Source of the DNA: JAVKSM01 sp039583705
GTDB taxonomy: Bacteria; Actinomycetota; Actinomycetes; Mycobacteriales; Pseudonocardiaceae
Reading direction: 5' to 3'
Assembly: GCA_039583705.1 (NCBI GenBank)
Contig: JAVKSM010000079.1
Span: 1 to 15,636, forward strand
Length of the DNA: 15,636 nucleotides
Position numbers and translations under genes: made by a program. Under the pieces are notes generated by a model. It was not told the DNA's origin. It made no database searches and saw nothing but the letters and a program-made list of their open reading frames with translations. Shown here one piece after another: positions 1 through 6,550 of this stretch (within the stretch, counting starts at the first letter, position 1; each line of letters opens with the position of its first letter).

Positions 1-1475
1 CCCCCGACCACGACCTGCCCGGCTGGCGGCGGCTCGCGAGCCTGCCCGTCGAACCCTCTCGGGGCTTCCACGCCGCCCTCGCCGGCACCGCCGCCGGATC
101 CGCGCTGCTGTCGGTGAAGGGTGCCCCCGAGACCGTGCTGCCCCGCTGCGACCGGGTGCGCAGCAACGGCGGGGAGATCGCGCTGGACGAGCCGGCGCGC
201 AGCCGGCTGCAGCGTCGGGTCACCCGGCTCGCCGGGCAGGGCCATCGGGTGCTCGCGGTGGCCGAGAAGAGCGGTCGGGTCAGCGCCCGCCTCACCGACG
301 ACGACGTAGCCGGGCTGACCCTGCTGGGCTTCCTCGCCCTGGCCGACCCGGTCCGGCCCGCGGCCGCCGCGTCGATCACCGAACTGGGGCAGGCCGGCGT
401 CCAGATCGTCATGATCACCGGAGACCACCCGGGCACGGCGGCGGCCATCGCCGGCCGGCTCGACCTCGGCGGCGGCCGGGTGATCACCGGCCCGGAGCTC
501 GACGCCCTCGACGACGCGGCACTGGACCGGGTGCTGCCCCAGGTCAGCGTCGTGGCCCGGGGGACCCCAGCGCACAAGGTGCGCGTCGTGCAGGCCTTCC
601 AACGCCTGCGGCGCACGGTGGCGATGACCGGCGACGGCGCCAACGACGCGGCCGCGATCCGCCTTGCCGAGGTGGGGATCGCCCTGGGCCGCCGTGCCAC
701 CCCAGCCGCCCGCGCGGCGGCCGACCTCGTCGTCACCGACGACCGCCTGGAGACGATCATCGCTGCGCTGGTCGAGGGCCGCGGCATGTGGGCCTCGGTC
801 CGCCAGGCCCTGGCCATCCTCGTCGGCGGCAACTTCGGTGAGATCGCCTTCACCGTCCTCGGCGCCGCGCTCACCGGGCGCTCTCCGCTCACCACCCGCC
901 AACTGCTGCTGGTCAACCTGCTCACCGACCTCGCCCCCGCCATGGCCATCGCGCTGCGCTCACCGGACTCCGGCTCCACCGCCGCCCTGCTCGCCGAGGG
1001 TCCGGAAGCCTCCCTCGGCGCCGCGCTGACCCGCGACATCACCGACCGCGCCCTCACCACCGCCGCCGCCGCCACCGCCGCCTGGGTCACCGCCCGCCTC
1101 ACCGGCCGCGCCGCCCGGGCCCGCACCGTCGCGCTGGCCGCGCTCGTCGGCGCCCAGCTCGGCCAGACCCTCGTCATCGGCGGCCCCAGCCCCGCCGTGC
1201 TGGCCAGCAGCCTCGGCTCCGCCGCCGCCCTTGCCGGGATCATCCAGACGCCCGGCCTCGGCTCCTTCTTCGACTGCACCCCGCTCGGTCCGCTCGGCTG
1301 GAGCATCGCAGGCGGCGCCGCCACCGTCGCCACCGCAGCCACCGTGGTGCTGCCGCCGCTGCTGTCGCGCCTTGGCGAGCGACGCTCCCGCGGCGGACCG
1401 GCGGCGCCCGCTGATGTCGGCGAACCAGGAGTGCCCGTCTGTGGCGCAGAACCCGGACGTGCTGACCGGCCCTGA
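1..1475 (+). CDS. Cation-translocating P-type ATPase, CtpI-like, C-terminal part (5' truncated)
   Basis: This is the C-terminal part of a P-type ATPase, a membrane pump that moves cations using ATP through a phospho-aspartate intermediate. The frame is open from base 3, so the gene starts left of the window; the GTG at 114 is internal. In order are: the end of the nucleotide-binding domain with a PSRGFHA-type segment and KGAPE (117-131), the P-domain TGD (about 414), the hinge motif TGDGAND (627-647), then hydrophobic helices including an NLLTD-PA segment typical of M6. The DKTGT phosphorylation site is outside the window. The hinge and the run after it (RLAEVGIALG, TDDRLETI) resemble actinobacterial CtpI-type pumps; CtpI in mycobacteria is unusually large. 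The transported ion cannot be read from this fragment. The last 35 or so residues form a Gly/Pro-rich, probably disordered tail. Confidence 0.93.
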   Translation, partial: PDHDLPGWRRLASLPVEPSRGFHAALAGTAAGSALLSVKGAPETVLPRCDRVRSNGGEIALDEPARSRLQRRVTRLAGQGHRVLAVAEKSGRVSARLTDDDVAGLTLLGFLALADPVRPAAAASITELGQAGVQIVMITGDHPGTAAAIAGRLDLGGGRVITGPELDALDDAALDRVLPQVSVVARGTPAHKVRVVQAFQRLRRTVAMTGDGANDAAAIRLAEVGIALGRRATPAARAAADLVVTDDRLETIIAALVEGRGMWASVRQALAILVGGNFGEIAFTVLGAALTGRSPLTTRQLLLVNLLTDLAPAMAIALRSPDSGSTAALLAEGPEASLGAALTRDITDRALTTAAAATAAWVTARLTGRAARARTVALAALVGAQLGQTLVIGGPSPAVLASSLGSAAALAGIIQTPGLGSFFDCTPLGPLGWSIAGGAATVATAATVVLPPLLSRLGERRSRGGPAAPADVGEPGVPVCGAEPGRADRP

Positions 1476-1487
1476 CCAGACCCGCGT

Positions 1488-1517
1488 CGCCATGTCCACC
1501 CTGGGGTGGACATGGCG
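1488..1517. terminator. Perfect 13-bp-stem hairpin after the ATPase gene
   Basis: CGCCATGTCCACC (1488-1500) and its exact reverse complement (1505-1517) are separated by the tetraloop CTGG. The hairpin starts 12 bases after the ATPase stop. There is no U tract, which is common for actinobacterial terminators. Because it is a perfect inverted repeat it could instead be an operator for the downstream pair. Confidence 0.6.
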
Positions 1518-1562
1518 GTCCCACCCGCGGGTTGACGCCCCGGGCGCCGCCGCTTCCTAGCG

Positions 1563-1613
1563 TTGTCACCACCAACGCGTTGTCACCACCAACGCGGTGT
1601 CACCACCGATCCG
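1563..1613. repeat. 17-bp tandem repeat, about three copies
   Basis: The unit TTGTCACCACCAACGCG occurs exactly at 1563-1579 and 1580-1596. A third, degenerate copy at 1597-1613 starts GTGTCACCACC. The array lies in the leader of the VC0807/P450 pair and ends just before the duplicated gap flank. The spacer from 1476 to 1811, which includes the N gap, otherwise holds only the hairpin at 1488-1517, and no credible gene. Confidence 0.85.
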
Positions 1614-1688
1614 GCTCAGCGGGAGGCGTGGGAGATGACCCCAGTGCAGCAGGTGTCCGGCCAGCGGCAGGTGCCGGGCTCGACCAGC
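1612..1688. repeat. 77-bp exact duplicate, left flank of the assembly gap
   Basis: These 77 bases are identical to 1789-1865. They contain the same ribosome-binding site, ATG (1635-1637) and first 18 codons as the membrane-protein gene after the gap. The repeat ends exactly at the Ns on this side and starts exactly after the Ns on the other. That is what two contigs sharing one k-mer look like, so this is probably not a biological repeat. Confidence 0.9.
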
Positions 1689-1788
1689 NNNNNNNNNNNN
1701 NNNNNNNNNNNNNNNNNNNNNNNNNNNNNNNNNNNNNNNNNNNNNNNNNNNNNNNNNNNNNNNNNNNNNNNNNNNNNNNNNNNNNNNN
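1689..1788. other. Assembly gap, 100 Ns
   Basis: A run of exactly 100 Ns, the conventional length for a gap of unknown size, joins two contigs. Any reading frame running through it is meaningless. Collapsing the 77-bp overlap would remove the gap and leave a single start for the following gene. Confidence 0.98.
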
Positions 1789-1797
1789 CGGCTCAGC

Positions 1798-1803
1798 GGG
1801 AGG
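1798..1803 (+). promoter_or_regulatory. Ribosome-binding site of the VC0807-family gene
   Basis: GGGAGG lies 8 bases before the ATG at 1812. It decides this start over upstream in-frame TTG/GTG codons, which would read through the Ns. Confidence 0.75.
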
Positions 1804-1811
1804 CGTGGGAG

Positions 1812-2552
1812 ATGACCCCAGTGCAGCAGGTGTCCGGCCAGCGGCAGGTGCCGGGCTCGACCAGCGGAGCACCCACGTCGGCCGGCATCGCCGGGTTGCT
1901 GCGGAAGGCGGCACACCCGGCAGTGCTGCTGAACGTGGTGGCTCCGTTCGCCGCCTACCAGGTGCTCACCGCTCTCGGGGCTTCCGAGGTGGCGGCGCTG
2001 TCGGTCGCGTCGCTGTTCCCGCTGGCCGCGGTGCTCACCTCGGCACGGCGCGCCCGTCGGCTGGACTGGATCGGGGTGGCCTCGGTGGCCGCCATCGCCC
2101 TCGGGCTGGTCAGCGGGCTGGTCCTGCACGACCCGCGCCTGCTGCTGGTCAAGGACTCCCTGGTGACTGGCGGGCTGGGCCTTGGCTTCCTCGGCTCCCT
2201 TGCCGCGCCCCGTCCCTTGATCTTCGTTTTCGCCCGCGAGTTCACCACCGCCGGCAACCCCGCAACGAGCCAGGAGCTCGACCAACGGTGGCTGCGTTCC
2301 GCCGGCTTCCGGACACGCATGCGGCAGATGACCGTGGTGTGGGGGCTGGCCATGCTCGCCGAAGCCACACTGCGGGCGGGGTTGGCCTTCCTGGTCGCCC
2401 CCGCGGTGCTGCTGGCGATCTCCCCGCTGCTGTCCGCCGCCGTCTTCGGACCCCTGGCCGGATGGACGATCTACCGCCGCCGCCGCGCCGGCCAGCAGGA
2501 CCAGGCCGAAGGTCAGGACCCGACCCGGGCAAGCCGAGGATCACAGAGATGA
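1812..2552 (+). CDS. VC0807-family integral membrane protein
   Basis: The product is a 246-residue, strongly hydrophobic protein. The stretch with GASEVAALSVASLFPLA, an RRLDWIGV segment, then a DPRLLLVKDSLVTGGLG stretch and RPLIF is the signature of the VC0807 / intracellular-septation-A-like family. Several membrane helices are evident (about residues 30-50, 53-72, 80-100, 115-135 and a hydrophobic pair near the C-terminus), followed by a basic cytoplasmic tail. The family's biochemical function is not established. The start at 1812 is set by GGGAGG 8 bases upstream. The last codons overlap the P450 start as ATGA (2549-2552), so the two genes are very likely translationally coupled. The assembly gap lies just upstream, so the promoter region may be incomplete or artificially duplicated. 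Confidence 0.85.
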   Translation: MTPVQQVSGQRQVPGSTSGAPTSAGIAGLLRKAAHPAVLLNVVAPFAAYQVLTALGASEVAALSVASLFPLAAVLTSARRARRLDWIGVASVAAIALGLVSGLVLHDPRLLLVKDSLVTGGLGLGFLGSLAAPRPLIFVFAREFTTAGNPATSQELDQRWLRSAGFRTRMRQMTVVWGLAMLAEATLRAGLAFLVAPAVLLAISPLLSAAVFGPLAGWTIYRRRRAGQQDQAEGQDPTRASRGSQR

Positions 2553-3745
2553 CCATGAGCAACGAGAACCTGCCGAAGCTGCCCTTCCCGCGGTCTGATG
2601 TCCTGGACATCGCTCCGCTCTCCCGCACTCTCGCGGCGGCCGCCCCGATCACCCCGGTCCGCACGGCCGCCGGGGACGTCGCCTGGCTGGTCACCGGCTA
2701 CGTCGAGGCCAAGGCGCTATTCGCCGACCCCCGGCTCGGCCGATCCCACCCCGACCCCCGCCGCGCCGCCCGCATCTCCGATGCCGCGCTCCTCGCCGGA
2801 CCCATGGGGGACGCGGCCACCGAGGCGGCCGACCACACGCGCATGCGGCGGCTGCTCACCCCGGCGTTCTCCGCCCGGCGGATGCACGCGCTGCGGGCTC
2901 ACGTCGCCGAGCTCGTCGAGACCCTGCTGGACCAGCTCACCGAGCAGACCCCGCCGGTGGACCTGCACGAGGCGCTCTCGTTCCCGCTGCCGGTGCTGGT
3001 GATCTGCGAGCTGCTCGGCGTGCCCTATGCCGACCGCGAGAAGTTCCGCGGCTGGTCGCAAGGGGCGGCCGGCCTCACCGACCGCGCCGCCGCCACCGCC
3101 GCCCTCGACAAGCTCTTCGCCTACATGCACGGCCTCATCGCCCACAAGCGTGCCCACCCCGGCCAGGATGTGATCTCCGACCTGATCGCCGTCCAGGACC
3201 AACGGCACCACAACGACGACCGGGTCGCCGGGCTGGCGGCCATCCTGCTGTTCGCCGGCCACGAGACCACCGTCGCCCGCATCGACTACGGCACCCTGCT
3301 GCTGCTCCGCCACCCCGCCCAGCGCGACGCCCTCCGCCAGGACCCCACGCTCATCGAAGGCGCGGCCGAGGAGATCCTGCGGATGGCCGTCCCCGGTGCC
3401 GGTGTCCTGCCCCGCTACGCCCACGCCGACATCGACGTCGCCGGTCGCACCATCCAGGCCGGCGACGCGGTGCTGCTGTCCGGTGCCGTCGCCAACCGCG
3501 ACCCCGCCGCCTTCGCCGATCCCGACCGCTTCGACATCACCCGCAACCCCAACCCGCACCTGTCCTTCGGGCACGGCCCCCGCTACTGCGTCGGCGCCAG
3601 CCTCGCCCGGGTCGAACTCCACGCGGTGTTCACCGCGCTGACCCACCGGCTGCCCACCCTGCGGCTGGCCGTCCCCCTCGACCGGCTCCGGCTGCGCACC
3701 GACCTGTTCACCGGAGGCCTTGCCGCACTACCGGTCACCTGGTGA
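2549..3745 (+). CDS. Cytochrome P450 (bacterial class I, CYP105/107-like)
   Basis: This is a complete P450 monooxygenase of 398 residues, the usual length for soluble actinobacterial enzymes that hydroxylate or epoxidise small molecules using ferredoxin-delivered electrons. Visible motifs are the I-helix oxygen-activating AGHETT (236-241), the K-helix EILR (ExxR, 275-278) and the haem loop FGHGPRYCVG with the thiolate ligand Cys347. An HTRMRRLLTPAFS C-helix segment is also present. No signal peptide or membrane anchor is seen. The start at 2549 overlaps the previous gene's stop (ATGA) and has GAGG 7 bases upstream; ATG 2555 is an alternative. No ferredoxin or reductase gene is adjacent in the window, so redox partners must be elsewhere. 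The substrate cannot be predicted; CYP105/107-like placement is by general resemblance only. Confidence 0.95.
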   Translation: MTMSNENLPKLPFPRSDVLDIAPLSRTLAAAAPITPVRTAAGDVAWLVTGYVEAKALFADPRLGRSHPDPRRAARISDAALLAGPMGDAATEAADHTRMRRLLTPAFSARRMHALRAHVAELVETLLDQLTEQTPPVDLHEALSFPLPVLVICELLGVPYADREKFRGWSQGAAGLTDRAAATAALDKLFAYMHGLIAHKRAHPGQDVISDLIAVQDQRHHNDDRVAGLAAILLFAGHETTVARIDYGTLLLLRHPAQRDALRQDPTLIEGAAEEILRMAVPGAGVLPRYAHADIDVAGRTIQAGDAVLLSGAVANRDPAAFADPDRFDITRNPNPHLSFGHGPRYCVGASLARVELHAVFTALTHRLPTLRLAVPLDRLRLRTDLFTGGLAALPVTW

Positions 3746-3779
3746 CCCACCCTCACCGCGCCGCAGACCCGGTACAGGG

Positions 3780-3823
3780 CCGTGGCCGTGGCGGAGAACC
3801 GGGGGCTCTCGCCACGGCCACGG
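3780..3823. terminator. 14-bp-stem hairpin between convergent genes
   Basis: CCGTGGCCGTGGCG (3780-3793) pairs perfectly with CGCCACGGCCACGG (3810-3823) around a 16-base loop that can add a GAG/CTC pairing. It lies 35 bases after the P450 stop and 47 bases beyond the end of the opposing secreted-protein gene. It is therefore a good candidate bidirectional terminator. Confidence 0.75.
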
Positions 3824-3831
3824 GACGGCAC

Positions 3832-3867
3832 GTGCGGGCGATGGTGCGGGCGATGGTGCGGGCGATG
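3832..3867. repeat. 12-bp tandem repeat, three exact copies
   Basis: GTGCGGGCGATG is repeated at 3832-3843, 3844-3855 and 3856-3867. The array is just beyond the stop codon of the minus-strand chaplin-like gene, so it would fall in that gene's 3' untranslated region. No function is visible. Confidence 0.9.
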
Positions 3868-3870
3868 ACC

Positions 3871-4137
3871 TCAGTCGCCGATGATCCCGGTCGTCGCGGT
3901 GCACGCGGTCGTGTCCGGCGACGCGACCGGCACGATCGCGCCGATGACGGCGATCTGGTCACCGCAGGCCTGGACCGGCACCACGACGTTGTTCTCGTTG
4001 AGGACGTTGATCCCGTTGTACTCTTCGTGCTCGCCGGTCGACGCGTGGTGTTCACCGGTCGACGCGAACGCCAGCGGGCTGGCGACCAGTAGACCGGCGG
4101 TGGTGGCCGCAGCGAGGATTCCTACCTTCTTGAGCAC
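3871..4137 (-). CDS. Small secreted chaplin-like protein
   Basis: This is an 88-residue exported protein. Residues 1-25 form a clear signal peptide: KK, a hydrophobic core, and AFA before the predicted cleavage site. A tandem heptad ASTGEHH / ASTGEHE (25-38) follows. The mature core has a G-I-N-V-L-N-E-N-N run, then VPVQACGDQIAVIG, and a second Cys, so Cys58 and Cys79 are separated by 20 residues. This resembles the chaplin domain (valine-rich strands, a CG-V-V-IG stretch, one disulfide), whose members form amyloid-like hydrophobic surface layers on aerial hyphae and spores of filamentous actinomycetes. It is a divergent single-domain member with no sortase motif, so calling it chaplin-like rather than a true chaplin is deliberate. 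The start is GTG 4137 with AGGAG 11 bases upstream. Confidence 0.72.
   Translation of the reverse strand: MLKKVGILAAATTAGLLVASPLAFASTGEHHASTGEHEEYNGINVLNENNVVVPVQACGDQIAVIGAIVPVASPDTTACTATTGIIGD
4031..4066. repeat. 21-bp in-frame repeat within the chaplin-like gene
   Basis: TCGCCGGTCGACGCG (4031-4045) recurs with one mismatch at 4052-4066. The period is 21 bases and it encodes the doubled ASTGEHH/E heptad just after the signal peptide. Confidence 0.8.
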
Positions 4138-4373
4138 GTGCTGTCACACTCCTGTCATCGGGGGAGAGCGCCCCTGCCCGCAAGCCTTCGGCCGGAAAAG
4201 TGCGCCGACTGGCGGGCGGCGCCGGAACGTCGTTGTTCCGAGCGTGCAACGAGCGACCGGAGTAACGGTTGACAAACCACCGGAAACTTACCCCGATCGG
4301 AGGTCACCCGACGGTACGGCAGGCTCGTGGTCTCCGCGGGCGGCTGTGGTCTCCGCGGGTGTCGGAGCCGCGC
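4138..4373. other. Gene-free leader region of the chaplin-like gene
   Basis: These 236 bases lie between the DUF1918 gene and the chaplin-like gene, both on the minus strand, and no credible gene is visible. They hold two short inverted repeats: GCGCCG / CGGCGC at 4202-4207 and 4217-4222, and CGGAAC / GTTCCG at 4223-4228 and 4235-4240. A 14-bp direct repeat, GTGGTCTCCGCGGG, is at 4327-4340 and 4346-4359. The promoter of the secreted protein probably lies here, but I cannot fix its -35 and -10 elements. Confidence 0.5.
4223..4240. promoter_or_regulatory. Palindrome CGGAAC-N6-GTTCCG, possible operator
   Basis: This is a perfect 6+6 inverted repeat with a 6-base spacer, about 90 bases upstream of the chaplin-like start. 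The dyad form suits a dimeric regulator. GGAAC also resembles the -35 element of ECF sigma promoters. No protein can be assigned. Confidence 0.3.
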
Positions 4374-4625
4374 TCACCGGGAGTTCCGCTTGGCGGTGGA
4401 CCCCCGCTTCCGCTCGCTGCGTTGCGCCGGTGCTCCAGGTTCCTCGTGGGGTGTGACGACGCAGTCGGACCCCGGGTAGACGAGGGTTTCGTGGCCGTCG
4501 TCGAACTGGACCAGGTACGGCGGGGAACCTTCGGGTCCCCGCACCGCGGTGATGGTGCCGCTGCGGTTGGCCCGGCCGATGGTCTTGCCATGGATCTGCA
4601 GCCGGTCTCCGATCTCAGCGCGCAT
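4374..4625 (-). CDS. DUF1918 domain protein
   Basis: This is an 83-residue protein. Residues 1-60 match DUF1918: an M-A-E-I-G-D-R-L start, an IGRANRSGTI segment, an E-G-S-P-P-Y-L-V-Q-F-D-D-G-H-E run and a YPGSD-VV-P end. The domain is a small SH3-like beta barrel common in actinobacteria, often as a stand-alone protein; its role is not known. The C-terminal 23 residues are basic and probably disordered (SERKRGSTAKRNSR). The start is ATG 4625 with GAGGGAGG 9 bases upstream. It is divergent from the CxxC protein at 4750. The 124-base spacer may hold promoters for both genes, although only a weak minus-strand -10-like TATCAT (4706-4711) is visible. Confidence 0.88.
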   Translation of the reverse strand: MRAEIGDRLQIHGKTIGRANRSGTITAVRGPEGSPPYLVQFDDGHETLVYPGSDCVVTPHEEPGAPAQRSERKRGSTAKRNSR

Positions 4626-4749
4626 CGTGGATGGCCTCCCTCGTCGTCGTCACCCGGCCGTGTCCTTTCGGCACCCCGACGGTGGGGATCCGGTCGGAGG
4701 GGTCCATGATAGAGCACCTTGGCCGAGCTTCCCCGGAGGCGGATGACCT

Positions 4750-5022
4750 ATGCGGATGGCAGTGACGCTGGCCCAGATGCCCGACCTGTGGCACCGGACC
4801 CTGGTGGCGCACCAGGCCGACGACCACGGCTACTGCCGCGACTGCCGCGGCGGCCCTGGGGTGGCGGCTCGGTGGCCGTGCCTGCCCTATCAGGTCGCGT
4901 GGGAGGCGAAGTACATCTACGAGGGCGGTCTGCCCGGCACCCAGTTCGCCGTGCCGCAGCAGCGCCGTCCGGGTCGGGCGCCGACTGATCGGGAGACGCT
5001 GGCGGGTCAGCGCTGGACATGA
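4750..5022 (+). CDS. Small CxxC protein of unknown function
   Basis: The product is a 90-residue soluble protein with no signal peptide. Its centre carries YCRDC (CxxC) followed 15 residues later by WPC, a pattern that could bind a metal or be redox-active, but a fourth ligand is not clear. An aromatic segment (YQVAWEAKYIY) follows, and the tail is basic and Pro/Arg-rich. Similar short W-H-C-x-x-C-WPC proteins occur in actinomycetes as hypothetical proteins; I do not recognise a named family. The start is ATG 4750 with GGAGG (4735-4739) 10 bases upstream, better placed than for ATG 4756. It is convergent with the glutamine-synthetase-like gene and followed directly by a GC-rich palindrome. 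Confidence 0.75.
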   Translation: MRMAVTLAQMPDLWHRTLVAHQADDHGYCRDCRGGPGVAARWPCLPYQVAWEAKYIYEGGLPGTQFAVPQQRRPGRAPTDRETLAGQRWT

Positions 5023-5051
5023 GCGCGGGCCCGCGCCAAGGCGAGACCCTC
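5023..5051. terminator. GC-rich palindromes between convergent genes
   Basis: GCGCGGGCCCGCGC (5023-5036) is a perfect 14-bp palindrome directly after the TGA of the CxxC gene. It is followed by a second small hairpin, GCGAG-ACC-CTCGC. The site separates that gene from the opposing ligase gene, which fits a terminator for one or both strands. No T tract is present. Confidence 0.5.
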
Positions 5052-5087
5052 GCGGGCGCCTGATCGCCTGCGGACCGCCGGTCGCGC

Positions 5088-6488
5088 TCAGTACCGCCAC
5101 AGGTGCGCCGCGACGACCTCCTCCAGGGTGCGTTGTGAGGCCCATGACGCGTCGGAGCGGCGGACCGCGAGAAAGGCGCCCAGCAGGTTCTCGCCGAGTA
5201 CCTCGGCCAGCAGCGCCGAACCGCGCAGGGCGTCCTCCGCTCCGCCCGGGGTCGTCGGCAGCGCGGTCAGGCCGTGCTCGGAGCGTTCGGCCTCGCTCCA
5301 CCTACCCGGATCGCTCTGGATCGGCTCGCCGAGCTCCAGCTTCTCCTGGATGCCCGCCACCCCGGCGGCGACGACCGCGGCCAACGCCAGGTAGGGGTTG
5401 GCCGAGGCGTCGGAAACCTTCAGCTCGACGTTGGCGTGACCGGCGCCCAGCAGCTCCGAGCCGGGGACGTAGCGCAGCGCGGCCTCCCGGTTCTCCACCC
5501 CCCAGAACACGTACGCACCGGCGAAGTACCCCGGCCGCAGCCGGGTCAGCGACGGCACGCTGGGCGCGGTCAGGGCCGCGACCGCGGGAAGCTCGCGCAG
5601 CAGCCCTGCCAGGTAGGCCGCGCCCTCCGGGCCTGGTCCGTCGGTGCTGCCTGCCAGCAGGTTCTCACCGTCACGCCACACCGAGGTGTGCAGGTGCCAG
5701 CCGTTTCCCGGTGCCGCCAGCGACACCACCGGGGCGAAGCTCGCCCGCAGCCCGTGCGCCCGGGCGGCGGCGTGGATCGTCTGCCGGGCGAGGAGTTGGC
5801 GGTCCGCCGCGGTCACCGGGTCCGAGGCCACCAGCGACAGCTCCATCTGAGCCAGGCCGTACTCCGCATGGAGCTGGTTGATCGGCAGGCTGTTGGCGGC
5901 GAAGTCGTGCAGCAGCGCGGCGACGAACTCGTCGACCGCCAACAGCGCGTGCGGGCTGTAGGCCGGCCCCGGGTGTGCCGGGTGCAGCGCGTCGTCGCCA
6001 GCTCCGGCGTGGCCGACCGAGAACTCCATCTCGTAGCCCGCGCGGATGGTCAAGCCGACCGCCGCGGCCCGCTCGACCTGCCGTTGCAGCACGCTGCGCT
6101 GGTCATAGGGCCATGGGCTGCCGTCGGCGGCCACCTGGCGGGCGGGCGCCCAGGCCAGCGCCGGCTGCCCGGCCAACCGGGTGAGTGCGTCGAGCACGGG
6201 GATCAGGCGGACGTCGCCCGACGGCGTGGCCAGCCCGCGGTGCGCGAAGGTGATCGCGTCGTGGGAGTCGAAGACTGCGAACAACGACGTGACACCCACT
6301 CCGCGGCGGGCAACGTCGTCGAGCGTGGTGACCGGGACGGTCCGGGACCGGGGGATGCCGTTGTTGTCCGCCCAGGCGAGGACCACGCCGGTGACACCCG
6401 CAGCCGCCAACTCCGCGGCCAGCGCCCGCGACCGGGCTGACATCTGCGGCATGGCTGACGTCCCGGGCATGGCGGCTGCCTCGGCCAC
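5088..6488 (-). CDS. Glutamine-synthetase-family ligase (GlnA3/GlnA4-like, gamma-glutamylation of an amine)
   Basis: This 466-residue protein has glutamine synthetase architecture: an N-terminal beta-grasp domain with WADNNGIPRSR, then the catalytic domain. Glutamate/metal motifs are GYEMEFSV, HAEYGLAQMELSL (E-x-G-x-x-Q-x-E) and WHLHTSVW (HxH). Further on are NREAALRY and a VELKVSDASANPYLAL end-motif. In true GlnA the last motif reads E-x-R; here it is E-L-K, and the region before NREA lacks the usual Q-R. This points to the branch that joins glutamate to amines (polyamines, ethanolamine, other alkylamines) rather than to ammonia. The acceptor is unknown. The GTG at 6488 has GGGAGG 5 bases upstream; GTG 6494 would sit on that site. 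It is co-directional with the MetE-like gene, 62 bases downstream of it. Confidence 0.88.
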   Translation of the reverse strand: MAEAAAMPGTSAMPQMSARSRALAAELAAAGVTGVVLAWADNNGIPRSRTVPVTTLDDVARRGVGVTSLFAVFDSHDAITFAHRGLATPSGDVRLIPVLDALTRLAGQPALAWAPARQVAADGSPWPYDQRSVLQRQVERAAAVGLTIRAGYEMEFSVGHAGAGDDALHPAHPGPAYSPHALLAVDEFVAALLHDFAANSLPINQLHAEYGLAQMELSLVASDPVTAADRQLLARQTIHAAARAHGLRASFAPVVSLAAPGNGWHLHTSVWRDGENLLAGSTDGPGPEGAAYLAGLLRELPAVAALTAPSVPSLTRLRPGYFAGAYVFWGVENREAALRYVPGSELLGAGHANVELKVSDASANPYLALAAVVAAGVAGIQEKLELGEPIQSDPGRWSEAERSEHGLTALPTTPGGAEDALRGSALLAEVLGENLLGAFLAVRRSDASWASQRTLEEVVAAHLWRY

Positions 6489-6550
6489 GACCACCTCCCA
6501 CGTGCTCGCTGCACACGCACGTCGACCCTACCGCTCGGCGATCTCTCTCC

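Noticed and set aside
1532..1563. TTGACG and TAGCGT as a sigma-70-type promoter for the VC0807/P450 pair
   Set aside because: The 20-base spacer is too long and TAGCGT is a poor -10. It is left as a weak possibility only.
1563..1613. Possible CRISPR array
   Set aside because: The 17-bp units are directly adjacent with no spacers, too few and too short, and no cas gene is present.
1532..2548. Upstream extension of the P450 frame through the N gap
   Set aside because: It runs through unknown bases and is out of frame with the VC0807 gene. The ATGA start at 2549 and normal P450 length fix the real start.
4138..4260. Possible riboswitch (ydaO/c-di-AMP type) before the secreted protein
   Set aside because: Hairpins exist, but I could not align the conserved ydaO core, so no riboswitch call is justified.
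4626..4749. Divergent promoters between the DUF1918 and CxxC genes
   Set aside because: Only a -10-like TATCAT on the minus strand (4706-4711) is seen, without a matching -35, and nothing clear on the plus strand. It is not listed as a feature.
4615..5301. Minus-strand open frame of 228 codons
   Set aside because: It overlaps the CxxC gene and the end of the ligase gene. Its Arg/Gly/Pro-rich composition is that of a shadow frame.
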